A stretch of 64,000 nt of DNA. Source: Chryseobacterium sp. 3008163 (GTDB lineage Bacteria; Bacteroidota; Bacteroidia; Flavobacteriales; Weeksellaceae). The notes beneath the pieces were generated by a model, which was not told where the DNA came from, did no database searches, and was given only the letters and a program-made list of their open reading frames with translations. Shown piece after piece: positions 1-9,629 of the stretch (positions are counted from its first letter, which is position 1; each line of letters starts with the position of its first letter). The DNA is taken from positions 1,674,001 to 1,738,000 of the forward strand of contig NZ_CP033070.1 in assembly GCF_003669035.1 (NCBI RefSeq), written 5' to 3'. The position numbers were made by a program, and so were the translations under genes.

Positions 1-2
1 GT

Positions 3-902
3 TTAGGTCCGGAAGCACCTTTGGTTCAGGTGACAGGTTCAACAGGAACTTATTTGGGAAAGCTTTTTAGACTGAAAGGTGAAGAACTTCGTTCGTTGAG
101 TATTGCCGGAATGGCTTCAGGTTTCACAGCTCTTTTTGGTGCTCCGCTTGGCGGAAGTTTATTTTCTTTGGAAATTCTTCATCATAAACACGCCGTTGAG
201 TATTATAAAGCGATTATTCCGGCATTGGTAGCGAGCTGTTTCAGTTATCTGATGTTTGCTTTGATTATCCATTTGGGAATCGGGGCGACGTGGGATTTGA
301 AAGCCTATCATTACACCGGAGTTTATGATTTTGCACACGCAACCGCTTTTGGAATTGTAGGAACCTTATTTGGCTGGATTTTTATTTTTATTGTTAAGTT
401 TTTCAAAAAAGCTTTCGAATACAGAAAATTCCCAATCTACATCAAAACTTTGGTAGGTGGAATTTTATTGGGGATTATCGCTTTCTATTTTCCATTGACA
501 AGATATTTCGGGCATCATGAAGTGAATGAACTGATCAACGGAAACTACACATTGAACTTTTTAATCATTATTTTAGTTTTCAAAATTTTAGCGATTGCCA
601 TTACCGTAACTTCAGGCTGGAGAGGTGGTTTTATCATTCCGTTGTTCTTTGTAGGAACAACTTTAGGATTAATCATTCATCATTTATTTCCGACAGTTGA
701 TACGACTTTAGCGATTGTAAGTTGTATGGCTGCAATTAATGCTTGTGTTACGAGAACGCCGATGAGTACAACAATTATCCTGGGAACTTTAACGGGTTTT
801 ACCTATTTCGTTCCGATACTTTTTGCGAGTCTGACAGGATATTTTCTGGCTCCAAAAATTCCGTTTATCGGCTCACAATCTGAGAAATTGTCTGAGGAAT
901 AA
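3..902 (+). CDS. ClC-family chloride channel/transporter, C-terminal part (truncated by window start)
   Basis: Integral membrane chloride channel or Cl-/H+ antiporter of the ClC family. The frame is already open at base 3 and reads LGPEAPLVQ, the counterpart of the ClC GREGP selectivity motif; the Glu equivalent to the gating glutamate is kept while flanking residues differ (GPEAP). A TTG at 21 could be picked as a start, but it lies inside the conserved motif, so the true N-terminus is outside the window. Several hydrophobic helices follow, then GWRGGFIIPLFFVG, the typical second selectivity-filter region, and a TRTPMSTTIILGTL helix near the end. It ends without a CBS domain. The family is certain; transporter versus channel cannot be told. 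Confidence 0.9.
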   Translation, partial: LGPEAPLVQVTGSTGTYLGKLFRLKGEELRSLSIAGMASGFTALFGAPLGGSLFSLEILHHKHAVEYYKAIIPALVASCFSYLMFALIIHLGIGATWDLKAYHYTGVYDFAHATAFGIVGTLFGWIFIFIVKFFKKAFEYRKFPIYIKTLVGGILLGIIAFYFPLTRYFGHHEVNELINGNYTLNFLIIILVFKILAIAITVTSGWRGGFIIPLFFVGTTLGLIIHHLFPTVDTTLAIVSCMAAINACVTRTPMSTTIILGTLTGFTYFVPILFASLTGYFLAPKIPFIGSQSEKLSEE

Positions 903-1166
903 TTACGGGAATTAAACCATTAACGGATATTAAGAAGTTGAGAATAATTAAGTTGAGCTTCGCTTAAGCAGATTATTTATTAAAAATTTATCCTATTTTT
1001 CTTAATAAAACTTAACTCCTTAAATCTTCTTAATGGTTCACAAAAATTAAGTCTGATTTTATTTGGTTTAAACTCAATTTTTCTAAAAAACTTCGTTAAA
1101 GTTTAAGCTTTAATCATAAGAATATTTAAAAAGACGAATAGACTTTTAATTTTTGTGCTAATAATC
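903..1166. other. Intergenic region upstream of sucC
   Basis: About 330 bases separate the ClC gene from sucC. I see no gene here, only AT-rich sequence, apart from the sucC promoter at the right end. Confidence 0.5.
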
Positions 1167-1196
1167 TTGAACTTCCGTGTCTTTTTATTAAATTTG
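1167..1196 (+). promoter_or_regulatory. Bacteroidota-type promoter of sucC
   Basis: TTG at 1167-1169, a 19-base spacer and TAAATTTG at 1189-1196 match the Bacteroidota consensus (-33 TTTG, -7 TAnnTTTG). Transcription would start around 1203, leaving a leader of roughly 30 bases before the sucC ATG at 1235. Confidence 0.65.
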
Positions 1197-1234
1197 TCAA
1201 CCTTTAAAAATTAAAATATAATAATAAAAATAAT

Positions 1235-2425
1235 ATGAATCTTCACGAGTATCAATCAAAAGAGATTTTATCAAAGTACGGAGTAGCAATACAACGTGGT
1301 TACGTTGCAAACAACGTAGACGAAGCTGTAGCTGCTGCTGAAAAATTGACTGCTGAAACCGGAGCTCAGGCTTGGGTTGTAAAAGCACAAATTCACGCAG
1401 GTGGTCGTGGTAAAGGTGGCGGTGTAAAGTTTTCTCCGAACATGGATAAATTGAAAGAAAACGCTCAAAACATCATCGGAATGCAATTGATTACGCCTCA
1501 GACTTCTGCTGAAGGTAAATTGGTGAATTCTGTATTGGTTGCAGAGGATGTATATTATCCGGGAGAATCTGAAACTAAAGAATTTTATGTTTCTATTCTT
1601 TTAGACAGAGCTGAAGGTAAAAATACAATCGTATATTCTACTGAAGGTGGTATGGACATTGAGCACGTTGCTGAAGTAACACCTCACTTGATCCACAACG
1701 AATTGATCGATCCTACTTTGGGTCTTCAAGGTTTCCAGGCTAGAAAAATTGCTTTCAACCTAGGTCTTGAAGGAAATGCGTTCAAAGAATTCACAAAATT
1801 CATCACTTCTTTATACAATGCGTATGTAGGAATTGATGCTTCTTTATTCGAAATCAACCCGGTTTTGAAAACTTCTGATAACAAAATTATCGCTGTAGAT
1901 GCTAAAGTAACTTTGGATGGTAACTCATTGTTCCGTCACAAAGATCTTGAAGCTCTTAGAGATACAAGAGAAGAAGATCCTTTAGATGTTGAAGCTGGTG
2001 AAGCTGGTCTTAACTTCGTAAAATTGGATGGTAACGTTGCTTGTATGGTAAACGGTGCTGGTCTTGCAATGGCTACTATGGATATCATCAAATTATCTGG
2101 TGGTAACCCTGCTAACTTCCTTGACGTAGGAGGTACTGCTGATGCTGCGAGAGTACAGACTGCTTTTGAAATTATCTTGAGAGATCAGAACGTGAAAGCA
2201 ATCTTGATCAACATCTTCGGAGGTATCGTAAGATGTGACAGAGTTGCTCAGGGTGTTGTAGACGCTTACCACGCTATGGGAAGCCTTCCTGTTCCATTGA
2301 TCGTAAGATTACAGGGAACTAACGCTGTAGAAGCTAAAAGATTAATTGACGAGTCTGGTCTTCCGGTACACTCTGCAATTACTTTAGAAGAAGCTGCAAA
2401 CAAAGTAAAAGAAGTTTTAGCTTAA
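1235..2425 (+). CDS. sucC: Succinyl-CoA synthetase (ADP-forming) beta subunit
   Basis: TCA-cycle enzyme subunit that, with SucD, interconverts succinyl-CoA and succinate with substrate-level phosphorylation. The 396-residue length is standard. It begins MNLHEYQSKEIL, the conserved SucC start, followed by an ATP-grasp fold (HAGGRGKGGGVK near residues 53-64). The C-terminal CoA-ligase part carries NGAGLAMATMD, LDVGGTA and INIFGGIVRCD. No sucD is adjacent, which is usual in flavobacteria. It has its own promoter and a clear terminator, so it is probably monocistronic. Confidence 0.97.
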   Translation: MNLHEYQSKEILSKYGVAIQRGYVANNVDEAVAAAEKLTAETGAQAWVVKAQIHAGGRGKGGGVKFSPNMDKLKENAQNIIGMQLITPQTSAEGKLVNSVLVAEDVYYPGESETKEFYVSILLDRAEGKNTIVYSTEGGMDIEHVAEVTPHLIHNELIDPTLGLQGFQARKIAFNLGLEGNAFKEFTKFITSLYNAYVGIDASLFEINPVLKTSDNKIIAVDAKVTLDGNSLFRHKDLEALRDTREEDPLDVEAGEAGLNFVKLDGNVACMVNGAGLAMATMDIIKLSGGNPANFLDVGGTADAARVQTAFEIILRDQNVKAILINIFGGIVRCDRVAQGVVDAYHAMGSLPVPLIVRLQGTNAVEAKRLIDESGLPVHSAITLEEAANKVKEVLA

Positions 2426-2451
2426 TATTTAAGTAAACTTTATAAATACAG

Positions 2452-2482
2452 AATCCGTTTTCGAAAGAAAGCGGATTTTTTT
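2452..2482 (+). terminator. Rho-independent terminator of sucC
   Basis: Stem AATCCG at 2452-2457 pairs with CGGATT at 2472-2477, followed by a T tract to 2482. It lies 26 bases after the sucC stop. Confidence 0.8.
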
Positions 2483-2504
2483 GGTCAAAACTTTCATAAA
2501 AAAA

Positions 2505-2527
2505 CCATTTAAATAAGATTTAAATGG
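2505..2527. repeat. Perfect inverted repeat (hairpin)
   Basis: CCATTTAAAT (2505-2514) and ATTTAAATGG (2518-2527) form a perfect 10-bp stem with a 3-base loop. Read on the minus strand it is followed by a run of T, so it could terminate transcription leftwards, although no minus-strand gene is visible to its right. The stretch from 2528 to 2773 shows no gene. Confidence 0.5.
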
Positions 2528-2773
2528 CACATTGGAACATAACTTCTCATCATTAAGTCATGAAATGTGTTTCTCAATCATTTCAAAACTCGGTATATCG
2601 TATTAGTAGTGTAGAGACAAAAATTAAAATAAAAACGAAGAAAAAATATTTAAATAATAAGTTTTCATGGTTATTAGTTTGTACAAAGATTCTAAATTAT
2701 TTAATATAAAAAAATACCACTTAAGGCGTATTTTTAAGAAAAATTAACTAAATTCAATTACTCAATCACCATC

Positions 2774-3549
2774 ATGAAAAAACCGAGGAAAAACATCCGC
2801 TCATAGACGTCTGGAATATTTATCCCGGAAACCGAAGAAGCGATAAAATATTAGAGAAACCTTCCATAGAGCGTATTATCGGAGAGATGTTTGCTATCGG
2901 AGAATACTATTATTACGTTTTAAATCTCAACAACAGTACTGTTACGAATCATCACGAAAGCATTCTCAAAATTCATGGGCTAAAAAACTATCCCTTACAT
3001 CTCAAAGAACTCATTGATCTTATTCATCCGGACGATATTCCTTTTGTGATAAAAGCAGAACAAACTGTAGTCAATAAAATTCTGGAAATTGGTAAAGAAT
3101 TTCAACTCTATTTAAAACCAAGCTACTGCTTCAGAATGAAAACGGCAAAAGGAAATTATGAGCTTTTTCATCATCAGGCGATTCATACTTTTGAAGATGA
3201 AAATCAACATTTGGTACAGTCCATCAACATACACACCAACATCCAGCACATTACGAGTGAGAATTCTTATACCGTTTTGATTACAGGAATTGAGCCTAGA
3301 AAAGATTTCCATCAGATTAAAATTAATCAAAATTTGCTTTCATCTTCAACGCAAGAAAACAATCTCACCAAACGAGAAACCGAGGTTTTATCTTTCATTG
3401 CCAAAGGCTATTCAGGAAAAGAAATTTCCTCTATCTTAATACTTTCAGAACATACCATTCGTACCCACAGAAGAAATATTTTAAGCAAAACTAATTGCAG
3501 GAACAGTAAAGAACTGGTGAAAAAAGCTTTTGATTTTGGATTGATTTAA
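2774..3549 (+). CDS. LuxR-family transcriptional regulator with PAS-like sensor region (N-terminal frameshift)
   Basis: DNA-binding regulator. The C-terminal about 65 residues (LTKRETEVLSFIAKGYSGKEI...SEHTIRTHRRNI) are a classic LuxR/GerE helix-turn-helix. The N-terminal part, containing LIHPDDIPFVIKAE, looks like a PAS fold. The first in-frame ATG is at 2887, but protein-like sequence (HPLIDVWNIYPGN...PSIERIIGEM) continues upstream in the same frame with no usable start. An ATG at 2774 followed by an A6 run (2777-2782) would join this frame if one A were restored (MKKTEEKHPLIDVW). I therefore place the gene start at 2774 with a probable one-base deletion. The safe minimum is 2887-3549 (220 aa). 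Its target genes are unknown. Confidence 0.75.
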
Positions 3550-3616
3550 TCTACTTTAAATTTAAAACTGACAAATCTCACGATATTATTTCGGCGTAAA
3601 ACTTGTACCTTTATCA

Positions 3617-4816
3617 ATGATGGAAGAGCATATTTTACAACCAAGATTTAAAGATTCACAACATTTCAAAGATTTTTGGACGACAGGAAACGGAAAGCAG
3701 CTGATTGATCTTTCAGGAGCAGAAGTCAGCTTCAAAGACTTTGATAAATTCTCTTATTTCTTTTATCATGTAGACGAAATTGGTGATGAGGTTGTAAAAG
3801 ACGTTTATTTTACTAAAAAATACAGCGAAGCTTCAAGAGAGATTGAAAACTACATCCGAAACGGAGTTTCAGACAACGATGATGTTCCGGAAAGTGTAAA
3901 AAAACTTTTTCAGCAAACGCAAACCCTACCCGATTGGCTTGATTTAAATTTAATTAAAAAAGGTGCCGAGCTTTGCATGCGCTGCAATCTGGATTCTTTG
4001 ATTTCCCTTCGCGATTACTGTCTGATTGGCGGCTATGATTACGCTTACCTCAACAAACCGTTAATTGTCACAGAAGCATTGAAAAAAGGTGCAGTAAAAA
4101 GACTTTCGGAAACGTTGGATTTTTGGGTCAATGTGACAAGATATGATGCTTTAGAAATTCATAAAAAAGGTTATGAATTTGCAATTAAGACAAGACTCAT
4201 TCATTCCTATGCTAGACTTTCTATCAAAAAACATTATAAAAACTGGGATACCCAAAACTGGGGTGAGCCCATCAATTCCTGGGATATGATGGCGACTTAT
4301 ATTGGTTTCAGCTTGGTATTTCAGCACAGTCTTCATAAATTAGGAAATACCATATCCGAAGAGGAAGAAAAAGGTCATTTTCACCTTTGGAAATACGTTG
4401 GCTACCTTTTAGGAATTCCCGAAGCGCTTTTACCAAACAATAAAAAAGAAGCAACAGAATATTTTTATTTATGGACTTCCATTCAGCTATCATCTGATAA
4501 AGATTCAGTGTTGCTGGCACATTCTCTGTTGAATGAATCGCTTGAAAATCCTATTTTAAAATATAAATTTCAGAGAAAAAACTTGCGTTATCTGCATATC
4601 TGCTGCACATGGTTTTTGCTGGGTGACGAAGTTTGCAAACGGCTTCAGATTCCTGATGTCCCGTTCAAAAAAGGTTTCCCTATTACGAAAAGAATTATCA
4701 ATAAAATATACGATTCTACCGTAAGCCGTGAAGTCAGAATTAAAAAAGGAAACAAAGATCAGACGAAAGTTTTGGCGGATTATCTGAGCATCACCCAGAA
4801 TTCTAATTTTCATTAA
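3617..4816 (+). CDS. MpaB/latex-clearing-protein-like oxygenase (DUF2236)
   Basis: A 399-residue soluble protein of the DUF2236 family, which includes the ER-bound oxygenase MpaB and the haem-dependent rubber oxygenase Lcp. Features seen are the central WVNVTRYDALEIHKKGYEFAIKT stretch region, RLIHSYARL (the RLxH...R helix of the family) near residue 195, and the EEEEKGHFHLWKYVGYLLGIP region. Family members bind haem b through a conserved His/Lys pair, but I cannot assign the ligand here with certainty. Its physiological substrate in this organism is unknown. It stands alone between the LuxR regulator and recA. MM at the start makes the first or second Met possible. Confidence 0.75.
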   Translation: MMEEHILQPRFKDSQHFKDFWTTGNGKQLIDLSGAEVSFKDFDKFSYFFYHVDEIGDEVVKDVYFTKKYSEASREIENYIRNGVSDNDDVPESVKKLFQQTQTLPDWLDLNLIKKGAELCMRCNLDSLISLRDYCLIGGYDYAYLNKPLIVTEALKKGAVKRLSETLDFWVNVTRYDALEIHKKGYEFAIKTRLIHSYARLSIKKHYKNWDTQNWGEPINSWDMMATYIGFSLVFQHSLHKLGNTISEEEEKGHFHLWKYVGYLLGIPEALLPNNKKEATEYFYLWTSIQLSSDKDSVLLAHSLLNESLENPILKYKFQRKNLRYLHICCTWFLLGDEVCKRLQIPDVPFKKGFPITKRIINKIYDSTVSREVRIKKGNKDQTKVLADYLSITQNSNFH

Positions 4817-4853
4817 TTTTTTCAGTAGCTTAATCCCGCTTTCACTACTCGCT

Positions 4854-4898
4854 TTTCTCTGTTTCGGCGGCGGCAAAGCCGCCGCCGAAACAGAGAAA
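4854..4898. repeat. GC-rich long palindrome inside a flavobacterial interspersed repeat
   Basis: A perfect 21-bp stem (4854-4874 with 4878-4898) has a 3-base AAA loop and a core of GGCGGCGGC/GCCGCCGCC in an otherwise AT-rich genome. Flanks on both sides (about 4828-4853 and 4899-4922, with TTAATCCCGCTTTCACTACT and CGTTCAATCGGGGCTA) resemble the conserved arms of a dispersed intergenic element that I recall from flavobacterial genomes. The variable hairpin sits between these arms. It may also stop transcription after the oxygenase gene. From 4923 to 5114 I see no gene. Confidence 0.65.
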
Positions 4899-5114
4899 GA
4901 GCTCAAACAGGCCGTTCAATCGGGGCTAAAAACCAACCGTCTTCGGTCGAAGGCCGAACCACCACCTCCAAGAAAAGGGATCCTCTATCATAAGCAATCT
5001 GTGATTATAATTTCTTCATTTAGTATTTAATTTAAAGCAAAAACTTTATCATTTTTTAACGCTAAAAACAATTTCCAAAAACAAATAATATTAGCTTTTG
5101 AAATTAAAATTATG

Positions 5115-5122
5115 TAATTTTG
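5115..5122 (+). promoter_or_regulatory. Possible -7 element of the recA promoter
   Basis: TAATTTTG matches TAnnTTTG and lies 20 bases before the recA ATG. A well-spaced -33 TTTG is not seen; the nearest TTTG (5097-5100) is only 14 bases away. No LexA-type operator is recognised. Confidence 0.35.
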
Positions 5123-5142
5123 ATAAATTATTACAATACGAA

Positions 5143-6150
5143 ATGAGCAACTTAGAAGATAAGAAAAAAGCATTGGCATTAGTGCTTGATAAGCTAGATA
5201 AAACATACGGGAAAGGAACGGTAATGACGTTGGGAGACAGTGCGATTGACACAACCATCGAAGTTATTCCTTCCGGATCATTAGGATTAGACATCGCTTT
5301 AGGCGTTGGCGGATATCCAAGAGGAAGAATCATTGAGATCTACGGACCAGAATCTTCAGGTAAAACAACATTAACTTTACATGCAATCGCAGAAGCTCAA
5401 AAAGCAGGCGGAATTGCAGCTTTCATTGATGCTGAGCACGCTTTCGACAGAGGGTACGCAGGAAAATTAGGAATCGATCTTGAAAACCTGATTATTTCTC
5501 AGCCGGACAACGGTGAGCAGGCTTTGGAAATCGCAGATAACTTAATTCGTTCAGGCGCAATTGATATCGTTGTGATTGACTCGGTAGCAGCATTGACTCC
5601 AAAAGCAGAGATTGAAGGTGAAATGGGAGATTCTAAAATGGGTCTTCATGCAAGATTGATGTCTCAGGCTTTGAGAAAACTGACAGCAACTATTTCAAGA
5701 ACAAAATGTACCGTGATTTTTATCAACCAATTGAGAGAAAAAATCGGTGTGATGTTCGGAAATCCTGAAACAACAACTGGTGGTAACGCCTTGAAGTTTT
5801 ATGCTTCAGTAAGAGTTGACATCAGAAAAGCTAGTGCACCAATCAAAAATGGTGACGAAGCAGTTGGTAGCCGTGTGAAAGTGAAAATTGTGAAGAACAA
5901 AGTAGCTCCACCTTTCAAAATGGCAGAATTTGACATCATGTACGGTGAAGGAGTTTCTAAAACCGGTGAAATCTTAGATGCAGCGGTTGATTTGGGAATT
6001 GTAAAGAAAAGCGGTTCTTGGTTCAGCTACGGCGAAACTAAATTGGGCCAAGGTCGTGACGGTGTAAGAGATTTGTTGAAAGATAATCCTGAACTGGCCG
6101 AAGAACTTGAAAACAAAGTAAAAGAAGAAATCATCAAAAACAAAAAATAA
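5143..6150 (+). CDS. recA: RecA recombinase
   Basis: DNA strand-exchange protein for homologous recombination and SOS induction. At 335 residues it is a standard length. Walker A is GPESSGKT (residues 68-75). Other family signatures are [45 protein letters not shown] (catalytic Glu and Walker B region) and [21 protein letters not shown]. The ATG at 5143 ([11 protein letters not shown]) is preferred over an upstream non-ATG extension because RecA proteins begin this way. A terminator follows, so it is transcribed alone. Confidence 0.97.
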   Translation: MSNLEDKKKALALVLDKLDKTYGKGTVMTLGDSAIDTTIEVIPSGSLGLDIALGVGGYPRGRIIEIYGPESSGKTTLTLHAIAEAQKAGGIAAFIDAEHAFDRGYAGKLGIDLENLIISQPDNGEQALEIADNLIRSGAIDIVVIDSVAALTPKAEIEGEMGDSKMGLHARLMSQALRKLTATISRTKCTVIFINQLREKIGVMFGNPETTTGGNALKFYASVRVDIRKASAPIKNGDEAVGSRVKVKIVKNKVAPPFKMAEFDIMYGEGVSKTGEILDAAVDLGIVKKSGSWFSYGETKLGQGRDGVRDLLKDNPELAEELENKVKEEIIKNKK

Positions 6151-6172
6151 TTTGTTTTGATTTAAATAGTAA

Positions 6173-6197
6173 AGACAGCTGAGAGGCTGTCTTTTTT
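6173..6197 (+). terminator. Rho-independent terminator of recA
   Basis: AGACAGC (6173-6179) pairs with GCTGTCT (6186-6192) and is followed by a T run, 22 bases after the recA stop. Confidence 0.85.
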
Positions 6198-6353
6198 GTT
6201 TTATAAAGAAGGTTTAAAGAAAACTTGTATAGCCTTTGACTACGATTATGCAGTATTCTTTATTTCGTAACGTATATTGAACTGAACTATTGAATACGTT
6301 TTATTCGGAGAAATTGATGATAAAAAAATGCCAATCTGTCACTTTCTGTTCAA

Positions 6354-6367
6354 TGGTATTTTTTTGA
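6354..6367 (+). promoter_or_regulatory. Possible sigma-54-like promoter of htpG
   Basis: TGGTAT at 6354-6359 followed by TTTGA at 6363-6367 resembles the -24/-12 layout TGGCAC-N5-TTGC, but the GG-to-GA spacing is one base short and neither half is perfect. A TGTCACTTT segment lies just upstream. This is tentative. Confidence 0.25.
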
Positions 6368-6399
6368 GAATTAATAATCAAATTTAAAAATTAAATACA

Positions 6400-8295
6400 A
6401 TGACAAAAGGAAATATCAATGTTTCGGTGGAAAATATTTTTCCGTTGATTAAGAAATTTTTGTACAGCGATCACGAAATCTTTTTAAGAGAACTCATTTC
6501 AAACGCAACCGATGCAACTTTGAAATTGAAACACTTGACCAACATCGGTGAAGCAAAGGTAGATTACGGAAATCCGAAAATCGAGGTGAAAATCGATAAA
6601 GAAAACAAGAAGCTTTACATCATCGACCAAGGTCTGGGAATGACTGGCGAAGAGGTTGAAAAATACATCAATCAGGTGGCGTTTTCCGGAGCCGAAGAAT
6701 TTCTGGACAAGTATAAAGACTCTGCTAAAGATTCAGGAATTATAGGCCATTTCGGTTTAGGTTTCTACTCTGCTTTTATGGTGGCTGAACAAGTTGAAAT
6801 CCTTACTAAATCTTATCGTGACGAAAATCTCGCAGTTCGTTGGATATGCGACGGAAGTCCTGAATTTAGTTTAGAAGAAACTAGTGACAAAACTGACAGA
6901 GGAACGGAAATTATTCTTCACATTGCAGAAGATTCGTTAGAATTTTTAGAAGAAAATAGAATCCGTGAATTGTTGACGAAATACAACAAATTCATGCCTG
7001 TTCCTATCAAATTCGGAACAAAAACTGAAACACTTCCTTTACCTGAAGGTGCTGCGGAAGATGCAGTTGCAGAAACGGTTGAGGTAGATAATATTGTTAA
7101 TAACCCAACTCCAGCTTGGACAAAATCTCCGAGCGAATTAAAAGACGAAGATTACAAAGCGTTCTACCACGAATTGTACCCGATGCAATTTGAGGAGCCA
7201 TTGTTTAATATTCACCTGAATGTTGATTATCCGTTCAATCTGACGGGAGTTTTATATTTCCCGAAATTGGCGAATAATTTAAATATCGAAAAAGATAAAA
7301 TTCAATTATATCAAAATCAGGTTTTCGTAACTGATGAGGTGAAAGGAATTGTTCCTGACTTTTTGATGTTGTTGAGAGGTGTGATTGATTCTCCGGATAT
7401 TCCGTTGAATGTTTCTCGTTCTTATTTGCAGGCGGACGGTGCGGTGAAGAAAATCTCTTCTTATATCACGAAAAAAGTGGGCGACAAAATGGCGTCATTA
7501 ATCAACGAAAACCGCGAAGATTACGACAAAAAATGGAACGACATCAAAATCGTTATCGAATACGGAATGATTTCTGAAGATAAGTTCTTCGAAAAGTCTG
7601 ACAAATTTGCATTGTATCCAACTACTGACGGAAAATATTTCCTTTGGAACGAATTGGAAGAAAAAATCAAATTAAATCAAACAGACAAAGACGGAAATTT
7701 AGTAATTCTTTACGCTACTAATGCCGATGAACAGCACTCTTACATCCAATCTGCGAAAGATAAAGGGTACGAAGTTATTCTTTTAGATTCTCCAATTGTT
7801 CCTCATTTAATTCAAAAATTAGAAACTTCAAAAGAGAAAATTTCTTTTGCAAGAGTTGATGCAGATCACATTAATAATTTGATTAAAAAAGACGAACCTG
7901 CAATTTCTAAATTAAATGAAACTGAAAAAGAAACCTTAAAGAAAAACGTTGAAGAGTCGATTAATGACAAGAAATTCACCGTTCAACTTGAAGATTTAGA
8001 CATTACAGATGCACCCTTCACGATTACCCAACCGGAATTTATGCGTAGAATGAAAGATATGCAGGCAACCGGTGGTGGCGGAATGTTCGGAATGGGCGGT
8101 TTCCCTGAAATGTATAATCTGGTGGTGAATTCTAACAGTGAATTTGCAACGAAAATTTTGGCTAATGAAAATGCTGAAGAGAAAAGTTCTCAGATTAAAT
8201 ATGCTTTAGATTTGGCTAAACTTTCTCAGAATTTATTGAAAGGAAAAGAGCTGACAGACTTCATCCAGAGAAGTTACAAGCAATTGGAAAAGTAA
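6400..8295 (+). CDS. htpG: Molecular chaperone HtpG (Hsp90)
   Basis: Cytosolic ATP-dependent Hsp90 chaperone, 631 residues. The N-terminal GHKL ATPase domain has NISVSVENIF-like start, HEIFLRELISNATDA (Asn/Asp of the Bergerat fold), DQGLGMT and GHFGLGFYSAFM. The middle domain carries the catalytic-loop Arg region with NVSRSYLQADGAVKKI. The C-terminal dimerisation domain includes a Gly/Met-rich stretch, GGGGMFGMGGFPEMYN, near residue 560. A strong terminator follows. It is likely heat induced by family precedent; the sequence shows only a tentative promoter. Confidence 0.97.
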   Translation: MTKGNINVSVENIFPLIKKFLYSDHEIFLRELISNATDATLKLKHLTNIGEAKVDYGNPKIEVKIDKENKKLYIIDQGLGMTGEEVEKYINQVAFSGAEEFLDKYKDSAKDSGIIGHFGLGFYSAFMVAEQVEILTKSYRDENLAVRWICDGSPEFSLEETSDKTDRGTEIILHIAEDSLEFLEENRIRELLTKYNKFMPVPIKFGTKTETLPLPEGAAEDAVAETVEVDNIVNNPTPAWTKSPSELKDEDYKAFYHELYPMQFEEPLFNIHLNVDYPFNLTGVLYFPKLANNLNIEKDKIQLYQNQVFVTDEVKGIVPDFLMLLRGVIDSPDIPLNVSRSYLQADGAVKKISSYITKKVGDKMASLINENREDYDKKWNDIKIVIEYGMISEDKFFEKSDKFALYPTTDGKYFLWNELEEKIKLNQTDKDGNLVILYATNADEQHSYIQSAKDKGYEVILLDSPIVPHLIQKLETSKEKISFARVDADHINNLIKKDEPAISKLNETEKETLKKNVEESINDKKFTVQLEDLDITDAPFTITQPEFMRRMKDMQATGGGGMFGMGGFPEMYNLVVNSNSEFATKILANENAEEKSSQIKYALDLAKLSQNLLKGKELTDFIQRSYKQLEK

Positions 8296-8314
8296 ATTAA
8301 ACTAATTTATATTG

Positions 8315-8349
8315 AAGCTCGGAACGACTAAATCGTTTCGAGCTTTTTT
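8315..8349 (+). terminator. Rho-independent terminator of htpG
   Basis: A 13-bp stem (8315-8327 with 8333-8345, one G.T pair) with a CTAAA loop and a T run to 8349. Confidence 0.85.
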
Positions 8350-8398
8350 ATGAAAAATTAATCATAGAAATAGTAAATTTGGCTTTGCTTAATAAAAC

Positions 8399-9535
8399 AT
8401 GGATAAGTTCAGCTTTTTAGAAATCACTGCTTGTATAGGAATTTTCGTAATCCTATTTCTTGCCTTGTTTTTGCTGACCGTGAAAACGGAACATAAATTA
8501 CGAAACCAACTTTTCGCTTTTTTTCTTATCGGAAATGCCATAGATGCATTAAAATTTTTGATGCGAGAATTTCCGGTTAATTATATCAATCTCGAAGCAT
8601 TTCGGTGGAGTTTTGTGTATTTGGTTCCTGCATTGTTTTACCTTTATACATTATCCGTCTGCTATTCTAATTTCCGTTTAAAAAAGAAACATTTACTCCA
8701 TGCAATTCCATTCGTTGCGTACAATTTGTTTCTGATGTGGGGAATTTATTTTGTAGATAGACCTTCTAAAATACAGTTCATTAATGGCATGAATGATATT
8801 CCTTTGATGCAGTTTTTTCAGTTTCTTTTTGAATTTATGTTTCAAGTTTATTTCATTGCGTCATTTTTGGTGATTAGAAAATCTAAAACGGTTTATCTTC
8901 AAAATTATACAAATCCAAATATTTCTGTACTCAATGCTCTACATAAAATAACAATTCTCTACTACTTTCTGCATTTCATAGTTCTTGTAAGATGGTTGGT
9001 CACTTTTATCTTCGGTTCAGGCGAAATTCGGATATGGGTTGTAACACTTGATGGGTTTGCATTTTTAATTTGTACTTGTTGGTATTTATTTGTAGCATTA
9101 AATAATCCGGAATTTTTTCGAGGTGTAAATTCACAGTTAAAAGTAATCGAAGCAATTATCCCGAAACAAAAATCTTCTCCCTTAATTGATGACGAAAAGA
9201 ACAGAGAAATAGAAATGTTGCAAAAATTTATGACTGAAAAAGAGCCTTATTTGGATTCATCGCTGACGATTCAGGATTTGGCAGAGCAGGTGAAAATGCC
9301 GGTCAAAGATTTATCCGCTTTGATTAATCTGTATATGAATAAACACTTTTTTGATTTTATTAATGAATATCGAATCGAAAAAGCCAAAGAAATATTGAAA
9401 GATTCTTCACAAAAAGACCTGACAATTCTGGAAATTCTCTATCAGGTTGGTTTCAATTCTAAATCTTCATTTAGTACTTCTTTTAAAAAACACACAGGGA
9501 AAACGCCCACGGAATTTCGGAAAAATTCATTTTAA
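8399..9535 (+). CDS. AraC-family regulator with N-terminal multi-helix membrane domain
   Basis: A 378-residue protein. Residues about 8-235 hold roughly seven hydrophobic helices (for example IGIFVILFLALFLLTV and VYLVPALFYLYTL), suggesting a membrane-embedded sensor. The last about 95 residues are an AraC/XylS double helix-turn-helix (LTIQDLAEQVKMPVKDLSALIN...ILEILYQVGFNSKSSFSTSFKK). In Bacteroidota such fusions are common. The nearby downstream serine-hydrolase cluster, same strand and 94 bases away, is a possible target by position only. Confidence 0.88.
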   Translation: MDKFSFLEITACIGIFVILFLALFLLTVKTEHKLRNQLFAFFLIGNAIDALKFLMREFPVNYINLEAFRWSFVYLVPALFYLYTLSVCYSNFRLKKKHLLHAIPFVAYNLFLMWGIYFVDRPSKIQFINGMNDIPLMQFFQFLFEFMFQVYFIASFLVIRKSKTVYLQNYTNPNISVLNALHKITILYYFLHFIVLVRWLVTFIFGSGEIRIWVVTLDGFAFLICTCWYLFVALNNPEFFRGVNSQLKVIEAIIPKQKSSPLIDDEKNREIEMLQKFMTEKEPYLDSSLTIQDLAEQVKMPVKDLSALINLYMNKHFFDFINEYRIEKAKEILKDSSQKDLTILEILYQVGFNSKSSFSTSFKKHTGKTPTEFRKNSF

Positions 9536-9629
9536 GTATTGAAATTATTGAAAAATCAGTTCGACTTTTTTTAATCGGTCGCGTATTAATGCGTTCTGAA
9601 GCATCTTTGCATCAAATTATAAAATCAAA

